From NCBI GenBank assembly GCA_963757265.1, contig CAVWRA010000012.1:1-64000 (forward strand): a stretch of 64,000 nucleotides of DNA, in the 5' to 3' direction. Position numbers and translations under genes: made by a program. Position 1 is the first letter of the stretch, and every line of letters begins with the position of its first letter. This document shows, piece after piece, positions 27,553-36,812 of the stretch. This DNA comes from CAIVVT01 sp963757265. GTDB taxonomy: Bacteria > Acidobacteriota > Terriglobia > Bryobacterales > Bryobacteraceae. The notes under the pieces are model-generated. The model was given only the letters and a program-made list of their open reading frames with translations, was not told the DNA's origin and did not search any database.

Positions 27553-28866
27553 ATGTCCAGGCAGACCCGGGTTTTGCATGGCGGCGTTTCGCGTAACGAG
27601 GTGCGCGAGCAGCTCAATCGCATCCTCACCAGCCGGCATTTCGTCAAGGCCAGGAAGAAGAGCCGCTTCCTGGAATTCATGTGCGAGCAGGCTGTCTCCG
27701 GCGTCGCCGAGGGCGTGAACGAGTACTCGATCGGGGTCGATATCTACGAGCGCGGCGCCGATTTCGATCCGCAGCACGACTCCATCGTCCGCGTTCAGGC
27801 CCACGAGATTCGCAAATCCCTCCAGGCCTACTACGCCGAGGAGGGACACGACGATCGCCTGCGCATCGATCTCCCCGCCGGCGGCTACTTCCCCGTCTTC
27901 ACCCGTGTCGGCGTGGAACTGCCCGCCCTGCCCGATGAGGCCAGGGCGACGGCTGAGGCGCTGCATCAACCTCCGTCTGCACGCCGTGCTCCGTACTGGA
28001 CCGTCGTGCTGGCGGTCTGCCTGGCGCTGCCCGCCGGATGGGCCCTGCGTTCGCTCACACTCCAGTCCGCTCCCGTCTCCGCCGTGCCCAAGCTCTCAGC
28101 GGACGCCGCCTGGTTCTGGCGCCCATTCCTGCCGCCCGCCCAACCGCCCCTGGTCGTCTTGCCCGTGCATCCGCTGCTACGCGCCGCGCACGCCGGCGAC
28201 AGCACGGAATTGCGGAAGCGGGGCGTGCTGATTCCGAAGGACAGATTCCCGGAATTCAGAGATACGATCCACTTCAGGGAGCTGCCCGAATTCCGGTTCG
28301 TCCCGGCCACGACCGACTTTACCGGAATCGGCGAAGCGCTGGGGCTCGGCAACCTTTATGACCTGTTCGGCAACGCGGGACAGAAGATGCACATCAACGC
28401 CGCGCGACTGGTGGATACCGAGTCCTTGAAGCGGACGAATGTGATCGTCCTGGGTGGCAACCAATCCTGGTCCGGCCGGGTGTTCGTCTACCGTGAAGGA
28501 TTTGAAATGCACGACGGCATCTTCGCCGCCAAGAAGCCCCTGCCGGGGGAACAGGCCTTCTACAAGCCGGAGTTCGACGCCGTGACGGGCAACCTGAGCC
28601 GCGACTACGGCGTTATCCTGATGCTCCCCAACGAGCGCCAGGATCAGCGCGTCCTGGTGCTCTACGGCATCTACACGCAGGGCACTCAGGCAGCGATCGA
28701 ATTCGTCACGAATCCGGAACGGCTGCGTGAACTCGAGCGCGCCCTGTGTCAGCGCACGCCCGACAAGCGGCCGCCGAAGTTCTTCCAGGCCCTGCTCACC
28801 ACCACCGTCGAGAACTACGTCCCCGGCAAGGTGTCGCTCGTCACCACGCGCGTCATTCCCGAGTGA
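27553..28866 (+). CDS. Membrane-anchored regulator typical of acidobacterial TonB-receptor loci
   Basis: 437 residues. The N-terminal ~110 residues read VREQLNRILTSRHFVKARKK, FLEFMCEQAVSGVAEGVNEY, IGVDIYERGADFDPQHDSIV and IRKSLQAYYAEEGHDDRLRI. This block recurs in acidobacterial proteins often annotated as winged-helix or CadC-like regulators. A single membrane segment follows (YWTVVLAVCLALPAGWAL, residues ~145-165). The ~270-residue periplasmic part (PLVVLPVHPLLRAA, GQKMHINAARLVDTESLKR) resembles a substrate-sensing domain. The layout suggests a one-component sensor that feels the envelope and controls the divergent receptor. DNA binding is inferred from the family, as I see no classical helix-turn-helix. 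Confidence 0.65.
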   Translation: MSRQTRVLHGGVSRNEVREQLNRILTSRHFVKARKKSRFLEFMCEQAVSGVAEGVNEYSIGVDIYERGADFDPQHDSIVRVQAHEIRKSLQAYYAEEGHDDRLRIDLPAGGYFPVFTRVGVELPALPDEARATAEALHQPPSARRAPYWTVVLAVCLALPAGWALRSLTLQSAPVSAVPKLSADAAWFWRPFLPPAQPPLVVLPVHPLLRAAHAGDSTELRKRGVLIPKDRFPEFRDTIHFRELPEFRFVPATTDFTGIGEALGLGNLYDLFGNAGQKMHINAARLVDTESLKRTNVIVLGGNQSWSGRVFVYREGFEMHDGIFAAKKPLPGEQAFYKPEFDAVTGNLSRDYGVILMLPNERQDQRVLVLYGIYTQGTQAAIEFVTNPERLRELERALCQRTPDKRPPKFFQALLTTTVENYVPGKVSLVTTRVIPE

Positions 28867-29007
28867 TCCCGTTCGCGCTCGCGGCCCGCCGCGTGGCGGC
28901 CAGCGTGACTCTATGCTGATTGCCGCCGCTGCCTTCCGTCGCGGTTCCTCTCGGAGCATTGCGGGACTTGTGGATATACTGATTCACAAGGATTTTCTCC
29001 GGCCGCG

Positions 29008-30804
29008 ATGGACGCTCTGAGCCGCCGCGTATTCTTCAACCTCCTGGCCTCCTCGGCTGCCTGCTTCGGCCAGGGCATGGCCTCGCGCGGGGTGCGCCCG
29101 GCGCCCCGCGGCAAGCCCTCCGGCCTTCCGTTCCGCGCGCATTTCACCGACGTGGCGAAGCAGGCCGGCCTCGAAGGGATTATCATCGCCGGCCACCCCC
29201 TGCGCGCCGACTACATTTTCGAGACCATGAGCTGCGGCGTGGCCTTCTTCGACTACGACAACGACGGCTGGCTCGACATCTTCGTGCTGTCCGGCTCGCG
29301 TTTCGGCGATCCGCCGCCCGACGCCTCCAACCGCCTGTACAGGAACAATCGCGACGGCACTTTCACGGACGTGACGAAGCAGGCCGGCCTGTTCCGCACC
29401 GGCTTCGGGCAGGGCGTCACCGTCGGCGATTACAACAACGACGGCTTCGAGGACCTCTTCGTCACCTACTACGGTCAGAACGTCCTGTACCGCAACAACG
29501 GCGACGGCAGCTTCACCGATGTCACCCGCGAGGCCGGCCTGCTCAACCCCGCGCCGCGCTTCAGCACCGGCTGCACATTCGTCGACTACGACCGCGACGG
29601 CCGCCTCGACCTGTTCTTCTCCAACTACGCCGACTTCGACATCAACGTCGTGCCGCGCGCCGGCGACGTCAGCTGCAACCACGCCGACGTCTTCTGCGGC
29701 CCGTTCGGCCTGCCTTACGGGAAGCACTCGCTGTTCCACAACAACGGCGACGGAACTTTCACCGACGTCACCGAGTCCGCGGGCATCTCCAAGGTCCCCG
29801 GTGGCTACGGCCTCACGGCCGTGGCGGCCGACTTCCACAACGACGGCTGGCAGGACATCCTCCTCGCCTGCGACTCCACGCCCAGCCGCCTGTTCCGCTA
29901 CAACCATGACGGTACCTTCCGCGAGGAAGGCTTCGAGAGCGGCATCGCGCTCAGCGACGACGGGCAGGTGCAGGCCGGCATGGGCCTCGGCATTGGGGAT
30001 CTCCGGCTGGACGGAAGCCTGGACGTGATCAAGACCCACTACGCTGGGGACACGCCGGCTCTCCTGATGAACAACGGCAAGGGCAGCTTCGAGGATGCGA
30101 CGATCCGCTCCGGTCTGGCGGTGGAGACGCGCTACATCAATTGGGGCGTGGGGATTCAGGATCTCGACAACGACGGCAACCCCGACATCTTCATCGTGAC
30201 CGGAGGTATCTACCCCGAGATGGACGCCCGGCCCGGCAATCCGCCGAATAGAATGCCGCGGGTCGTATTTCGCAATCTGGGGCATGGGCATTTTGAAGAG
30301 TTGATCGAGGAGGCCGGTCCCGGCGTCTCCGCCACCCACATCAGCCGCGGCTGCGCGTTTGGCGATTTCGACAACGACGGCGACGTCAACATCGTGGTGG
30401 TCAACCACCAGGAGCCCCCTTCGCTGCTGCGCAACGACGTCAGCGGCTCCAACCACTGGATCAAGGTGAAGCTCGAAGGCGTGAAGTCGAACCGCAGCGC
30501 CATCGGCGCCCGCGTCCTGGTGCGCTACGGCGACAAAGTGCAGGCCCAGGCCGTGCTCGCCCAGTCCGCGTATCTCTCCTGCAGCGACAAGCGGCTGCAC
30601 TTCGGCCTGGGTAGCGCCGAAACGGTCGAGATCGAGATCCACTGGCCGCTCGGCATGGTGGAGAAACTCACGAAGGTGGCAGCGGATCAGTTGATCTACG
30701 TCACGGAAGGCGCAGGCATCACGCGCTCTCAGAAGTTTCCACTCAAGCCGGCGGCACAGGCCCGGCGTGACATGATGATGTCGAATAAGGAGCTGGCCGG
30801 TTGA
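29008..30804 (+). CDS. CRTAC1-family FG-GAP repeat protein with ASPIC/UnbV C-terminus
   Basis: 598 residues. The N-terminus reads SRRVFFNLLASSAACFG, a twin-arginine-type export signal. Six or more FG-GAP/VCBS calcium-binding blades follow, each with the D-x-D-x-D-G core: FFDYDNDGWLDIFV, VGDYNNDGFEDLFV, FVDYDRDGRLDLFF, AADFHNDGWQDILL, IQDLDNDGNPDIFI and FGDFDNDGDVNIVV. These form a beta-propeller. The last ~100 residues (NHWIKVKLEGVKSNRSAIGA, then GLGSAETVEIEIHWPLG) are an ASPIC/UnbV domain. It acts outside the cytoplasm, probably in binding or adhesion. No enzymatic residues are evident. Its stop overlaps the start of the next gene by four bases (TTGA). Confidence 0.88.
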   Translation: MDALSRRVFFNLLASSAACFGQGMASRGVRPAPRGKPSGLPFRAHFTDVAKQAGLEGIIIAGHPLRADYIFETMSCGVAFFDYDNDGWLDIFVLSGSRFGDPPPDASNRLYRNNRDGTFTDVTKQAGLFRTGFGQGVTVGDYNNDGFEDLFVTYYGQNVLYRNNGDGSFTDVTREAGLLNPAPRFSTGCTFVDYDRDGRLDLFFSNYADFDINVVPRAGDVSCNHADVFCGPFGLPYGKHSLFHNNGDGTFTDVTESAGISKVPGGYGLTAVAADFHNDGWQDILLACDSTPSRLFRYNHDGTFREEGFESGIALSDDGQVQAGMGLGIGDLRLDGSLDVIKTHYAGDTPALLMNNGKGSFEDATIRSGLAVETRYINWGVGIQDLDNDGNPDIFIVTGGIYPEMDARPGNPPNRMPRVVFRNLGHGHFEELIEEAGPGVSATHISRGCAFGDFDNDGDVNIVVVNHQEPPSLLRNDVSGSNHWIKVKLEGVKSNRSAIGARVLVRYGDKVQAQAVLAQSAYLSCSDKRLHFGLGSAETVEIEIHWPLGMVEKLTKVAADQLIYVTEGAGITRSQKFPLKPAAQARRDMMMSNKELAG

Positions 30805-31997
30805 GACTCGTGTTCGTACTCGTGGCGCTGTCGGCGATGCTGGTGGCGCAGCGTTCCTCTCTCGACACCGCTTGGGAACTCGCCGCTAAAGGCCAACCGG
30901 ACAAGGCGATCGCCGTACTCCAGGATCTGACTCGCAAGGAACCGGCCAACGGCGACGCGTGGCTGCTCCTGGGCGCTCTGCTGGCCGGGAATGGGCGCCA
31001 GGACGAGGCGCTCGCAGAGCTGAAGGAAGCGGTTCGCCTGCTTCCCAATTCCGCCGAAGCGCACAACACGCTGGGCGAGGCGCTCCGCGCCGCGAAGGAA
31101 ACCAAGCAGGCGCGGCACGAATTCGAGAAGGCCGTACAGATCAACGCGAGGTTCGCCCAGGCGCAGTGCAACCTGGGGATGACTCTGGGAGAACTCGAGG
31201 ATTACGCAGGCTCCGCACAGCACCTCGACCTGGCCATCAAACTGATGGGGCAGACCGAGGACGCAGCACTGGCGCACTTCTACCGGGCCAAGGTTTACTC
31301 CAGCGAGGGCCGCACCGCGGAGGCCGCGGCGGAGTTGCACACGGCGATCCGCCTGAAGCCGGATCTCGCCGCCGCGTGGTCCGACCTGGGCCAGGCGCTC
31401 AAGGGGCAGCAGGACGACGCGGGCGCATTCGCGGCGTTCGAACGGGCGGCGAAGCTCGATCCCCATGACGCCTCCGCGCAAGCCCGCCTGGGCGCTGAAT
31501 ATTTGCATCGCCATCAGCCGCGCGAGGCCGTGATCCACCTGCAGAAGGCGCTGGAAGTGAATCCCACGGACCAGACGGCGCTGTTCAACCTCCAGATGGC
31601 GTTGCGCGAGGACGGCCGCGAGGAAGAGGCCCTATCCGTCAAGGCCCGCCTCGCCGCCATCATTCGCAACAAGGACCAGGCCATGCAGATCGACCTCGAC
31701 GCCAACCGCCTCAACAACGAGGGTGTGAAGCGCCAGCAGGCCGGCGACGTGCCTGGGGCCATCGAGAAATACCGCGCCGCCCACGAGCTGAAGCCCGACA
31801 ACAACCTCTTCCGCTTCAATTTCGCCGTCATGCTCCTGCGCGCCGGCCGCTGGAAGCAGGGCCTCGCCGAGCTGCACGAGTGCCTGGTGCGCGAGCCGGA
31901 CAACCCCAAGGTCAAGGCAGTCTGGGAAGACGCCCTGCGCCAGGCGCCTCGTGGATCGTGGGACGAGCAAGCCCCGCAACCCGCGCCGGAACACTGA
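30801..31997 (+). CDS. Exported TPR-repeat protein
   Basis: 398 residues starting at TTG 30801, overlapping the upstream stop (TTGA). A short signal peptide (LVFVLVALSAMLVAQ) is followed by about nine TPR units. Examples are PDKAIAVLQDLTRKEPANGD, DEALAELKEAVRLLPNSAEA and REAVIHLQKALEVNPTDQTA. TPR solenoids bind other proteins. Coupling to the CRTAC1-type protein is a frequent pairing in this phylum, so a periplasmic complex is plausible. No catalytic motif is seen. The tail ends in Pro/Ala/Gln-rich sequence. Confidence 0.85.
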   Translation: MRLVFVLVALSAMLVAQRSSLDTAWELAAKGQPDKAIAVLQDLTRKEPANGDAWLLLGALLAGNGRQDEALAELKEAVRLLPNSAEAHNTLGEALRAAKETKQARHEFEKAVQINARFAQAQCNLGMTLGELEDYAGSAQHLDLAIKLMGQTEDAALAHFYRAKVYSSEGRTAEAAAELHTAIRLKPDLAAAWSDLGQALKGQQDDAGAFAAFERAAKLDPHDASAQARLGAEYLHRHQPREAVIHLQKALEVNPTDQTALFNLQMALREDGREEEALSVKARLAAIIRNKDQAMQIDLDANRLNNEGVKRQQAGDVPGAIEKYRAAHELKPDNNLFRFNFAVMLLRAGRWKQGLAELHECLVREPDNPKVKAVWEDALRQAPRGSWDEQAPQPAPEH

Positions 31998-33024
31998 CCG
32001 TCAACCCTCCGCGGGCGCCCCCGTGTTGGCGAATGGTCTATCTCGCTGCGAAACACTCAATGGTTCAAGGCAGACTTTATATAAATTGGAAATAGTCTTG
32101 ATTCCGAGCAGACTTGTGATTTGGATTATCGGCTGCAAAAAATCCTATTTTGCCATAAGCCGAAACCAGGCTTGCAATCTTCCCTTCGCAACGCGCTTCT
32201 GCCAACACCGCCCTGCCGTTGGCCGCGGCCCTGCCGGAGTGGGCTCCCGACTCGGGCGGGGGCAAAAACAGGGTGTCTTGTTGCTTACGCCACGCCCTCC
32301 CGGCCCCGAATTCATCACTTTTCATCACTCTGTAGATTTCCTCCCGCCCGTCGCCATCATCCCTTGGCCCTCGCCACCCGGCCTTGCCCGGCCGCGGTCA
32401 CACGCCTTTCGCATCACGCAACCAATTGATTTCATTCGGAATCGCCCTCCAAACCGCCCAAAACCCTTGCTCCGCCCTGGTACCGTCAAGGCGGAAGGAG
32501 CTCCTCTCGTGCTCGCTTTGCCGATCATCCAGCCCGCCGTCGCTTCATCACAACTGTTGAAATTGGCTTTGTTCCTCCAAGTTCGTTTTCCCGCGCCCAC
32601 GTGGAGCTAAGACCTACGCCGAAACTCTTCCCGGCTTGTTAACAGCGCCAGATGCGCAGCCCATCATTCCCGGCGGAACCCACTGAAACGAAGCGGTTTG
32701 AATCGTCTTCCACATCTTGCCAGCGGCTCCGCTGTTGGGCGTCTTCTTCGCGGCTGGCCGCATCTTCGCATCTTGATCGAACGCGGCAAGGCGCCGGCGC
32801 CAAATGGTTGACAGGCGGAGTTAACCTCCGGGTAAGGACGCCGGCCGGCTGGGCTTTCCGACAAGTGATCCCTCGCGCGCGCCTGACGCGCGCCGAACCG
32901 TTGAGCGCACTAAGCCCATACTCGTGGCGCATGCTTAAGTTCAGTAGATATCTGCACGGGTGTCCGTGCAGACATTAACTGATCAAGATATGAAACCTGA
33001 GTGTCGGCTTCGCAAAGCCTGCGG
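31998..33024. other. Long non-coding stretch; perfect 9-bp hairpin at 32951-32972
   Basis: More than 1 kb with no gene I can support. The most visible structure is tctgcacgg-gtgt-ccgtgcaga (32951-32972), a perfect 9-bp stem with a 4-base loop and no T run. Minus-strand frames at 32639-32932 have no recognisable family. The base composition of 32040-32200 is distinctly AT-richer than its surroundings. The stretch ends at a partial tRNA-Gly. Confidence 0.5.
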
Positions 33025-33080
<56 letters not shown>

Positions 33081-33105
33081 GAACTCATTGAAAATCAGTG
33101 AGTTC

Positions 33106-33315
33106 CAGGATTCGCTGCAGACTCCAAGAAACGAACACGCTTTTCCGCTATATTAACGACCCTCATGAAGCCTTCCCGTCTGGCATCCGTACGACTTTCC
33201 GTCCCAGCACGGATTCCGCCGGCTTCCTGGCGGCGACTGCCTTCTGTTTGATGTTGCTCTTTGTGTACCACGTGCAGCGATACGCCGACGCCGTGGCCCC
33301 GCTGATCCGCGCCGT
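33106..33315. other. Short spacer between tRNA fragment and flavoprotein gene
   Basis: A plus-strand frame ending at 33319 contains one hydrophobic stretch (SAGFLAATAFCLMLLFVYHV) but no good start or ribosome site. It overlaps the 3' end of the flavoprotein gene. I do not call it a gene. Confidence 0.3.
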
Positions 33316-34995
33316 CTAGAGTTCAGCCAGCACCCCATGAACCATGTGGACGCTGATCGCGCCCTCACCGACTGCCGATGCCACCCGCTTGACGTTGCCC
33401 GCCCGCGCATCTCCAACTGCGAATACTCCCGGCAGGCTGGTCTCCAGCATCTGCGGGGTACGAGCCAGCGGCCAGCGCGGACTCTTATCCAGTGCGCCGG
33501 TGGCAGCAAGATCGGGCCCCGTCAGGATGAAGCCCTTTTCGTCTAACGCCAGGCAGCTGCGCAGCCACTCCGTTCGCGGCGATGCTCCGGTCATGACGAA
33601 TACATGTGGGATGGCGTGCGTCGAAACTTCTCCCGTTTTCTTATTCAGCCATGACACGCGCTCCAGCCGAACATCGCCCTCCAGCCCGACGATCTCTGTA
33701 TTGAAACGTAAAACGATCTGAGGGTTTTCCTCAAGCCTTTGGATCAGGTACCGCGACATCGTGCTCGACAACTCGCCTTTGCGCACAATCATGTGCACTT
33801 TGCGCGCGGTCTGAGACAGGTACACTGCGGCCTGCCCCGCCGAATTGCCCCCGCCCACCACCGCAATCTCGTCGTTCTCGCAGATCTGGGACTCGATGTA
33901 CGTGGCGCCGTAGTAGATCCCGGCGCTCTCGAACCTATCCAGATTCGCCAACTGTGGTTTGTTGTATTGCGCCCCGGTTGCAATGACGATGGCCTTCGCT
34001 GCCAGCGCTTCCCCCGTATCAATCACCACCTTATAGGGACGTTGAGCGCAGTCGAGCCTTACGACGCTGCGCGCGATCATCATGGTGGCGCCGAACTTCT
34101 GTGCCTGGGTAGTTGCGCGCGCCGCCAGTTCCTGCCCCGAAACTCCGGTTGGGAATCCAAGGTAGTTCTCGATCCGCGAGCTCGACCCCGCCTGACCTCC
34201 CGGAGCCTGCGCCTCGATCATCAGAACATCCAGCCCTTCCGACGCCGCGTAAACCGCCGCGGCCAGCCCCGCCGGACCCGCGCCCACAATGATCAGGTCG
34301 CGCACGTGCGTATTGTCGATGCTCGCATTAAGACCCAGACAGTTCGATAACTGCTGAATCGACGGGCTTCGCATCACGTGCGTTGCGTGACAGATCACCA
34401 CGGGAATCTCATCCGGTTTGACGTTGAAACGGTCCAGCAGTTCCTGCGATGTCTTGTCCGTATCAAGATCGACATAAGTATAGGGATGTCCGTTGCGATT
34501 CAAGAACCCGCGCAGGTGCAGGGTCTGTGCCGAATGCCGCGACCCCATCAGAATGACGTTTCCAAACCCGTGGCGGATCAGTTCAAGCCTCCGCAGAATA
34601 AACGCACGCATCAGGATCTCGCTCAGCTCCGCGTCCCTGCCCACCAGCGTTCGGAGCCCGTCACTGCTGACCTCCAGAAACTCGCCCGGTTCGGTAACCC
34701 GCCCCCGCACCAGGCATCGCTGCCCGGAAATCATGGTCATCTCCCCCGTGAATTCGCCTGGACCGTGTCCTGCAACCGGCCGCTCCCCCTCCAGATCCGG
34801 CTGTACTATTTCCATGCTTCCTGACAACAGCACGAAAAACGGGACAGCCGTATCGTCGGGCTCAAAAAGAATGTCGCCCCGCTGGACTTTGCGAATGTGT
34901 CCCAACGCACGAATGCGATCGATCTGGGCGTCGGTGAGCTTGGGAAACGCCTGCGTACTGGCGTCAAGGGCGCTCGGCACGAGTGGAGAGGACAT
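33316..34995 (-). CDS. cNMP-binding domain fused to a thioredoxin-reductase-like flavoprotein lacking CxxC
   Basis: 559 residues from ATG 34995. Residues ~10-130 are a cyclic-nucleotide-binding-type domain (VQRGDILFEPDDTAVPFFVL, GEFTGEMTMISGQRCLVRG). Residues ~140-220 are a thioredoxin-like segment without a CxxC (NVILMGSRHSAQTLHLRGF). The rest is a thioredoxin-reductase-fold flavoprotein with an FAD loop (IIVGAGPAGLAAAVYAASEG) and an NAD(P) loop (IAVVGGGNSAGQAAVYL). Where thioredoxin reductase has its redox CxxC, this protein reads YYGATYIES, so it cannot pass electrons to thioredoxin in the usual way. This three-part fusion is known in other bacteria. It is divergent from the UBP zinc-finger gene. 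The cyclic nucleotide ligand and the electron acceptor are unknown. Confidence 0.85.
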   Translation of the reverse strand: MSSPLVPSALDASTQAFPKLTDAQIDRIRALGHIRKVQRGDILFEPDDTAVPFFVLLSGSMEIVQPDLEGERPVAGHGPGEFTGEMTMISGQRCLVRGRVTEPGEFLEVSSDGLRTLVGRDAELSEILMRAFILRRLELIRHGFGNVILMGSRHSAQTLHLRGFLNRNGHPYTYVDLDTDKTSQELLDRFNVKPDEIPVVICHATHVMRSPSIQQLSNCLGLNASIDNTHVRDLIIVGAGPAGLAAAVYAASEGLDVLMIEAQAPGGQAGSSSRIENYLGFPTGVSGQELAARATTQAQKFGATMMIARSVVRLDCAQRPYKVVIDTGEALAAKAIVIATGAQYNKPQLANLDRFESAGIYYGATYIESQICENDEIAVVGGGNSAGQAAVYLSQTARKVHMIVRKGELSSTMSRYLIQRLEENPQIVLRFNTEIVGLEGDVRLERVSWLNKKTGEVSTHAIPHVFVMTGASPRTEWLRSCLALDEKGFILTGPDLAATGALDKSPRWPLARTPQMLETSLPGVFAVGDARAGNVKRVASAVGEGAISVHMVHGVLAEL

Positions 34996-35116
34996 GCTCC
35001 ATTCTCGCACCGGCGCAGCGGGCGCCCGGATACGCCGGCGCATCCTCGGTTGTTGCACACGCGCCCCGGGATATGGTTCACTGGTCGCAAGTTGGGCTGT
35101 TGGATAGAGGGCAAAT

Positions 35117-35410
35117 ATGGGAATATGCGAGCACGTGAAAGATGCCAAGGATCTGCAACCTTCAAGCCATGTCTGCGAAGACTGCGTCAAGACGGGTGAT
35201 CGCTGGCTGCATTTGAGAATCTGCCTGACCTGCGGACACGTCGGCTGCTGCGATTCGTCCAAGAACAAACACGCCACAAAACATTTCCACTCGACGCGCC
35301 ATCCCATGATGCGCTCAATTGAGCCGGGCGAGGACTGGGGCTGGTGCTTTGTCGATGAGATTACCTACGACCTGTCGCGCGGTTCGAAACACGCGCGGGT
35401 GATGCAATAG
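35117..35410 (+). CDS. UBP-type zinc-finger protein
   Basis: 97 residues forming a single ZnF-UBP domain. Spaced ligands are visible in GICEHVKDA, SHVCEDCVKTGDRW, RICLTCGHVGCCDSSKN, KHATKHFHSTRHPM and the aromatic GEDWGWCFVDEI. In eukaryotes this fold binds the free C-terminal glycine of ubiquitin. In bacteria stand-alone copies are common but their partner is not established. It lies divergent from one flavoprotein gene and 23 bp upstream of another on the same strand, which suggests a redox-related or adaptor role. It could instead bind a modified peptide end. No export signal is present. Confidence 0.85.
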   Translation: MGICEHVKDAKDLQPSSHVCEDCVKTGDRWLHLRICLTCGHVGCCDSSKNKHATKHFHSTRHPMMRSIEPGEDWGWCFVDEITYDLSRGSKHARVMQ

Positions 35411-35433
35411 CCGCGCCGCAATCCCGACCCGCG

Positions 35434-36810
35434 ATGGACGCGTACGACGCAATCATCATCGGCACCGGCCAGGCTGGTCCCCCGCTCGCCGGACGCCTGA
35501 CCGCGGCCGGCATGAAGGTCGCCATCATCGAGCGCGGTCGTTTCGGAGGAACCTGCGTCAATACCGGCTGCATCCCAACCAAAGCCATGGTCGCCAGCGC
35601 CTATGTGGCCCACACCGTGCGGCGTGCCGCCGAATACGGCCTCCACTGTGACGGCCGCGTTACCGTCGACATGCGGGAGATCAAGGCGCGCAAGGATCGC
35701 ATCTCCGGCCGTTCGCGCGAGAGTGTCGAAAAATGGCTGAAGAGCATGCGGAACTGCACTGTTTATGAAGGTCATGCCCGCTTCGAGTCCGCGCGGGTAA
35801 TCCGCGTCGGCGAAGCGCGGCTCACCGCGGAGCGGATCTTCGTCAATGTCGGCGGACGCGCCGCTGTGCCTGCGATTCCCGGAATCGAAAACGTATCCTA
35901 TTTGTCCAACAGCTCCATCCTGAATCTCGATACCTTGCCCTCGCATCTCATCGTCGTGGGCGGCAGCTATGTGGGCCTCGAGTTCGCGCAAATGTTCCGC
36001 CGCTTCGGGAGCCAGGTCACCATCATCGAGATGTCGCCGCGCCTCGTATCTCGCGAAGACGAAGATGTCTCGGCGGCAGTAGAGGAGATCCTCGGGAACG
36101 AAGGCATCGCCATCCGGCTCAACGCCAGGTGCATCCGATTCGCCAGGCAAAGTGAGGGGATTGCAATCGGTGTTGACTGTGCCGACGGCCCGACGGAGAT
36201 TGCCGGGTCCCATGCGTTGCTGGCGGTTGGCCGCCGTCCCAACACCGACGATCTCGCGTTGGAGAACGCCGGCGTCGCCACCGACCAGCACGGATACATC
36301 ACTGTGGACGATCAGCTGCTCACCAGCGTCCCGGGCATTTGGGCTCTGGGCGATTGCAACGGCAAGGGCGGCTTCACGCACACGTCTTATAACGACTTCG
36401 AAATCGTCGCGGCCAACCTGCTCGATCGTGATCCGCGAAAGGCGAGCGACCGCATCACCGCTTACGCGCTGTACATCGATCCGCCCCTGGGCCGGGCCGG
36501 GCTGACCGAAGCCGAAGTGCGCCGTTCCGGGAAGAGGGCCTTGCTCGGCAAGCGGCCCATGACCAGGGTCGGACGCGCGATCGAGAAGGGCGAAACTCAG
36601 GGCTTCATGAAAGTCGTCATTGATCAGGAATCGAGGCAGATCCTAGGCGCGGCCATCCTCGGCGTCCGAGGCGACGAGGTGATTCATACCATCCTCGACG
36701 TCATGTACGCCAAAGCGCCCTACACCGTGATGCAGCGCGCCGTGCACATTCACCCTACCGTCTCCGAACTGGTTCCCACCATGCTCGGCGAGTTGACGCC
36801 TCTGAATTGA
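35434..36810 (+). CDS. Pyridine nucleotide-disulfide oxidoreductase, mercuric-reductase-like
   Basis: 458 residues. The FAD loop IIIGTGQAGPPLAGRL and redox-active disulfide GGTCVNTGCIPTK (Cys-x4-Cys) lie in the first 50 residues. The NAD(P) loop IVVGGSYVGLEFAQMF is near residue 175, ALGDCNGKGGFTHTSY near 305, and the dimer-interface HIHPTVSELVPTML near the end. It belongs to the glutathione/mercuric reductase superfamily but has no N-terminal MerA metal domain and no C-terminal vicinal cysteine pair. Mercury reduction is therefore unlikely, and it probably reduces a low-molecular-weight disulfide or quinone. Adjacent egtB and egtD make ergothioneine-disulfide reduction an attractive idea, but that is inference. 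Its stop lies 2 bp before egtB. Confidence 0.88.
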   Translation: MDAYDAIIIGTGQAGPPLAGRLTAAGMKVAIIERGRFGGTCVNTGCIPTKAMVASAYVAHTVRRAAEYGLHCDGRVTVDMREIKARKDRISGRSRESVEKWLKSMRNCTVYEGHARFESARVIRVGEARLTAERIFVNVGGRAAVPAIPGIENVSYLSNSSILNLDTLPSHLIVVGGSYVGLEFAQMFRRFGSQVTIIEMSPRLVSREDEDVSAAVEEILGNEGIAIRLNARCIRFARQSEGIAIGVDCADGPTEIAGSHALLAVGRRPNTDDLALENAGVATDQHGYITVDDQLLTSVPGIWALGDCNGKGGFTHTSYNDFEIVAANLLDRDPRKASDRITAYALYIDPPLGRAGLTEAEVRRSGKRALLGKRPMTRVGRAIEKGETQGFMKVVIDQESRQILGAAILGVRGDEVIHTILDVMYAKAPYTVMQRAVHIHPTVSELVPTMLGELTPLN

Positions 36811-36812
36811 GT

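Noticed and set aside
35434..36810. Mercuric reductase of a mer operon
   Set aside because: No N-terminal metal-binding domain, no C-terminal vicinal cysteines and no other mer genes.
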